DNA from: Apodemus sylvaticus | Taxonomy: Eukaryota > Chordata > Mammalia > Rodentia > Muridae | DNA length: 64,000 bases | Reading direction: 5' to 3' | NCBI RefSeq assembly: GCF_947179515.1 | Contig: NC_067472.1 | Span: 79,167,766-79,231,765 of the forward strand | Shown here: positions 60,488 through 64,000 of the stretch, piece by piece | Position numbering within the stretch: the stretch's first letter is position 1 | How the letters are laid out: each line of letters begins with the position of its first letter | Program-made: the position numbers and the translations under genes | Notes under the pieces: generated by a model | The model's input: the letters and a program-made list of their open reading frames with translations, nothing else | Told to the model about the DNA's origin: nothing | The model's database searches: none

Positions 60488-60493
60488 ATTAAA
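60488..60493 (+). terminator. Eif3c: Eif3c polyadenylation signal ATTAAA
   Basis: ATTAAA 67 bp after the stop codon, followed by GT-rich sequence (gtagttgcttgttgtctg) at about 60511-60528. This gives a very short 3'UTR. Confidence 0.8.
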
Positions 60494-62286
60494 GGTCTGT
60501 TGAGAATTTATGTAGTTGCTTGTTGTCTGCTTGCTGCCACATAGCTATCTTGGACTTCATTTGCCGATTTTGTTTCTGAGTTCCACCACATGTGGGCGAG
60601 GTTTAGAGGCAGGAGAACTGGACACTCCCTCATTTCAGAGAGTCATTACTCTGACATCAGCAGGGAAATGTCATAACATGTTACAAGAAGAATATGAAGG
60701 AGGAGTTAGGTATGTTGAACTGAATATGATTGCAGGTGTAGTGGACGGAAGGTACAGTGGGCCTGGGGTTTGGAGGGTAGTGATTGTCCGGCAGGAAGAA
60801 CTTAGTGCAGAGTACTGGGCATCAGATCACTGTTAGCTGGTGCAGGCCAAGTACCATCATCACAGGTAAGCACTGAGAGCTATTGCTGACATGTCTGAGC
60901 CTCTTACTATTTTTCTAGTAATTTGTATGATTCCCATTGATTGAAATGGTGTCTTGTGTATCACAGAGTGGCCTAAAACCAAACCTCTGATCCCTTTAAC
61001 CTCCACCTCCCCAGTGCTGAGATTTGAGTGTTCCATCATGCCTGACGTCAAACCAGGTCCTGGTACCTGCTAAGTGAGCATCTTACTACTGAGCTGCATC
61101 CCTTTCCCTGCGGATGAGTTGATCACGTTTGAGAAGCATGGTTATTGGGAGAGGAGTGGAGAAAGTGAAGGAGGGTCTGGGAAAGGCTTTCGATGCTTTG
61201 GACTTTCACAGGCAAAATAAAGGCAGTGGATCTCGGGGTTTCACTGTGTGGCCTTAGAGCTCGTGGAACCTTGTATAACTCCAGCCACTCTTGAGCTCTT
61301 ACGCCCGGCTTTGAGCCTCCTGCTCTTCGTGCTCTGAAGCACTGGGACTGTGGGTGTGAGCCGGTATGCTTAGGCTTGAATCCGTTTTTAAGATATTTAA
61401 CTTTCATTTTAGTTTAGTTTTTGAGACAACGTTTCTCTGTGTAGATTTTCTGTGTGCTGGAATTAAAGGTATGTACTACCACTACCCCGGCCTTGATTAT
61501 TTTGTTCTATTGAGTGCGCATGGACACATGCAGTAGTGGATGTCAGAGGACGGGGATGGTAGCTAGCTCTCTTCTCACACTATGTGGGTCCTAGGGACTG
61601 AACTGAGCAACCAGCTTAGGAGCAAGTGCTCTCACAAGTCATTGGGTCAGTTTTTTGTTTTGTTTTTGTTTTTGTTTTCTGAGACAGGGTTTCTCTGTAT
61701 AGCCCTGGCTGTCCTGGAACTCACTCTGTAGACCAGGCTGGCCTTGAACTCAGAGATCTATCTGCCTGCCTCAGCCTCCCAAGTGCTGGGATTAAAGGCG
61801 TGTGCCACCACTGCCCGCGGATCAATTTTTTTTAAAAGAGAGATGAAGCACTGTAGATTGTGAGATTGGAGGCAGAGAGCCAGTGCAGAAAGCAGTAGTA
61901 TCTACAGCCAGGGTGATTGGGATGAGCAGTAGGAGAACAATTGAAGAAGTATGCACAAGCTCAGGTTCCAGTGACACACTGGACCCAGGAGTAGAAGCAA
62001 GAATGACAGATCCTCCCCGTAGATACCAAGGCTGTCACCCTTACAGTAAGTAGGATAATGCTAGTATTCAGGCATATACAAGGAAGTGTGTCGGACATGA
62101 GTCTGAAGATCTTTGGGAGATGGGTAGGAGTGGGAGATGAGTTTGGGCCATGTATTATAGGTCAGACTCCAAGGAGCTCTGAGAGACTGAAACTGATGCA
62201 AACAGTAGTAGGTGAAGTCCAGGCTGAGTGACAAGTGTTGCAAGAGGTAAATTAATGGTAATGAAACGGTTCTTGTTTAAGCCCAT
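60494..62286. other. Intergenic region between Eif3c and the provirus
   Basis: Unique sequence with partial B1 copies near 60930-61030, 61230-61370 and 61410-61490, a B3 at 61515-61645 and a full B1 at 61660-61820. The last 450 bp are unique DNA up to the LTR. No coding signal. Confidence 0.65.
61660..61820 (-). mobile_element. B1 SINE
   Basis: Full reverse B1 (gagacagggtttctctgtat ... accactgcccgcgg) between Eif3c and the provirus. Confidence 0.95.
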
Positions 62287-62791
62287 TGTCCCGACCTGCA
62301 GGACAGTCAACAGGGTTCCTTTAAGCCACCTAGAGGAAAGGCGATGGGGCGACAAGACACAAGAGAGAGGCAGGACAGCCTGTCTAGTTCTGATCAAGCT
62401 GTCAAACTTTAATTTTCAGACAAGTCAATATAAAGGGAAGCATACAAGGTTTGGGAGGGGTAAAGGGGTGAACAATCTCAGGGGGTTAGCATCATTTCTA
62501 AGAAACAGTTTCTCATAATTTCTGGTAAAGCTAGTTATTGCTGTTGGAATGTTGGCATGATAAAAGAGGAGTCATGAGGCTGTGAAGTGGAAAGGGGTTG
62601 CTACAGTAACCTATCTACAGATGAACGTCAAAAGGAGGGGGTTTTGAGATTTATGTAGGAACAGTTCTTGGCATGGAGATCTAAGTGAGAATGACTCCTG
62701 GTATCGAAGTCTCCTGGCATTGGGAGCCAGGTGGGGATGGCTCCTGGTATGGAGAGTTCTTGGCACTGAATTCTGAAGATGGCTCCCGGCA
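62287..62791 (-). repeat. 3' LTR of the provirus (505 bp)
   Basis: Begins TG directly after the polypurine tract (tgccgggagcc on the minus strand) and ends CA (ggtcgggaca), as retroviral LTRs do. An ATTAAA signal lies at 62413-62408, about 125 bp before the LTR end, so the R/U5 part is short. Several near-repeats of cc(a)ggagcca/atgccagga occur in U3. Confidence 0.8.
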
Positions 62792-63148
62792 ATTCCCCCT
62801 TCTCTGTATAGAGAGCAGAGGTCAGACAGCCATTGATGGCAAGCAGATAAGGCATCAAAATAATGGGACAGCGCCTGTCTTAGGAATCGACCCGGTCATC
62901 CAACATCCCGTTCCCGTTTGGCCATCCCTGCCAGCCTCCAGAGATACCTGTCTTAGGTGGGAGTGGCCCTGGGAAGTTGCCCGTCATTGGCTAACTGCCC
63001 AGCAAGTTAATTGTTATTGATGCCTTTAGCTTGTGGGGCTCCTTCTGGAGTCCCGGCTGGAATGGCTGTGACAAGGATGCTCTTTCTGTTAAGGCACTAG
63101 AGTGTGCTGTTTGGTCTGTTTTGCCCTGGGGGTTTAGGTAGCCATCTC

Positions 63149-64000
63149 TCAGTCCTCCATAGCCAAACGATGGTAATGTACCTGAATAGGTTTGGCTGCC
63201 AGGTCATCTATCCGCTTCTTAATTAGGGCTGTGAGACGTTTAAAAGCCCATGGTCCAAAAGAAAATAACAATAACAGACCTACAAAGGGTCCTAGGACAC
63301 TGGGTAAAAGTGTAGTGAGCCATGGAGAGGTGGAAAACCAATTTTCATGCCAGCTTTCTTTCTGCTCTCTTTCTCTCTTACGTTTTTCTAGGCCTTGTCT
63401 GACTATTTTCATACTGTCTTTTACAACTCCTGTCTTACCAGCATAAAAACAGCACTCTTCTTTTAAGGCTGCACAAAGTCCACCCTGTTGGAGGAACAGG
63501 AGATCAAGTCCTCTCCTATTTTGGAGGACAATCTCAGCTAGGAAGTCAACGGAGTCGGAGAGATCAATTATCCCCTGCTGAAGGCGTTGGACGTCTTGAT
63601 CGATGGTAGCACTTAGCTCTGTGTACCTAGAGTTGGAAAGAACAAGGGAAGAAATACCGGTCCCTGCTCCTACAGCTCCAAGGCCAAGTAGGACAGAGAG
63701 AGTAACAGCAGAGATAGGTTCTCTGAGAGGGCGGCTCAAAGAAGTGGAGCCTCCAGTAGATGTGGATTGATCCCACAAGTGAAAAAATTCTTCAGAGCGA
63801 TAATAAACTAAACGAGGGAACATCTTAATAAGAATGCAAAACTCAGGTTTCTCCCCCTTCTTTCGATTTTGAAAAACTGAGGCAGAGAGGCAAGGTGTAA
63901 GGCCGTCAAGGCACACCCACCAAGTTCCCTCTGGGGGGAGAATAAAATAATTGCCAGGAGGGGGAAAATAGGTTTCATTGCACAAGTGAGCATAAAGTGA
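63149..64000 (-). CDS. Endogenous retroviral env, C-terminal part (end of SU and whole TM), cut by window edge
   Basis: An open frame of 283 residues reaches the edge with no stop. Order, counting from the Cys codon at 63982-63980 as residue 2: end of surface subunit; a minimal RXXR cleavage motif (RPLR, 85-88); hydrophobic fusion-peptide region (about 91-115); heptad region; QNRRGLDLL of the immunosuppressive-type segment (155-163); CX6CC (Cys171...Cys178-Cys179); membrane span at about 223-247; short tail containing YHRL and stop. The layout is that of a gammaretroviral TM protein. The cleavage motif is weaker than the usual basic RX(K/R)R. Whether the upstream part is intact cannot be seen. 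Confidence 0.9.
   Translation of the reverse strand, partial: SLYAHLCNETYFPPPGNYFILPPEGTWWVCLDGLTPCLSASVFQNRKKGEKPEFCILIKMFPRLVYYRSEEFFHLWDQSTSTGGSTSLSRPLREPISAVTLSVLLGLGAVGAGTGISSLVLSNSRYTELSATIDQDVQRLQQGIIDLSDSVDFLAEIVLQNRRGLDLLFLQQGGLCAALKEECCFYAGKTGVVKDSMKIVRQGLEKRKREREQKESWHENWFSTSPWLTTLLPSVLGPFVGLLLLFSFGPWAFKRLTALIKKRIDDLAAKPIQVHYHRLAMED

Larger units (their letters stand above)
62287..64000 (-). mobile_element. 3' end of a gammaretrovirus-like (class I) endogenous provirus
   Basis: Reading on the minus strand from the window edge: an env frame (64000-63149), about 340 bp of spacer, a polypurine tract (62805-62792, agagaagggggaat) and an LTR (62791-62287). The element is inserted downstream of Eif3c in the opposite orientation. 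Its 5' LTR, gag and pol would lie beyond the right edge. Class I assignment rests on the CX6CC transmembrane Env motif. Confidence 0.88.

Noticed and set aside
62228..62518. 96-codon plus-strand frame inside the LTR
   Set aside because: Antisense of LTR sequence, no homology and no start context.

Overview
The window is nuclear DNA of a mouse-like (murine) rodent. B1, B2 and B3 SINEs, rodent LINE-1 sequence, rodent ERV LTRs and long CA/GA/GATA microsatellites fill the non-coding space, and all genes are spliced with canonical GT-AG introns. Four protein-coding genes can be read exon by exon: Il27 (+), Apobr (-), Cln3 (+) and Eif3c (+). This is the gene neighbourhood known from mouse chromosome 7 and human 16p11.2. 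As far as I remember the laboratory-mouse proteins, the ones here differ at scattered residues, so a related Mus species or another murine is likely. I cannot name the species.

Layout. 1-14.3 kb: gene-free, made of SINEs, a probable ERV LTR with a 3 x 42 bp internal tandem repeat (6.7-7.8 kb) and microsatellites. 14.3-20.45 kb: Il27, five coding exons, with a TATA-like box, an ISRE and a kappaB-like site directly upstream and an AU-rich 3'UTR. 20.5-24.5 kb: Apobr, three coding exons, tail-to-tail with Il27. 26.2-37.2 kb: Cln3, 15 coding exons, divergent from Apobr, with two CACGTG boxes upstream. 37.5-40.6 kb: an old inverted (twin-primed) LINE-1 carrying an inserted solo LTR and two B1s. 42.0-43.2 kb: a decayed second copy of part of the Eif3c promoter, a U6 snRNA pseudogene, a B1, and the Eif3c promoter itself. 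43.4-60.5 kb: Eif3c, 20 coding exons. 62.3-64 kb: the 3' end of a minus-strand gammaretrovirus-like provirus (LTR, polypurine tract, open env frame) running off the right edge.

The genes are not an operon and act in different processes: an immune cytokine subunit, a macrophage lipoprotein receptor, a lysosomal membrane protein and a core translation-initiation subunit. The sequence suggests three local regulatory links. Il27 and Apobr are convergent, and the Il27 AU-rich element supplies the only AATAAA hexamers I can see for Apobr. Cln3 has lysosomal (CLEAR-type) promoter boxes. Eif3c has a housekeeping promoter with a ZNF143/THAP11-type motif whose surrounding block is present twice.

I found no new protein-coding system. 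The most unusual items are the duplicated promoter block, the shared Il27/Apobr 3' sequence, the nested L1/LTR structure with intact junctions, and the env frame that is open to the window edge. Exon boundaries were read by eye, and every coding phase adds up. SINE limits are approximate.
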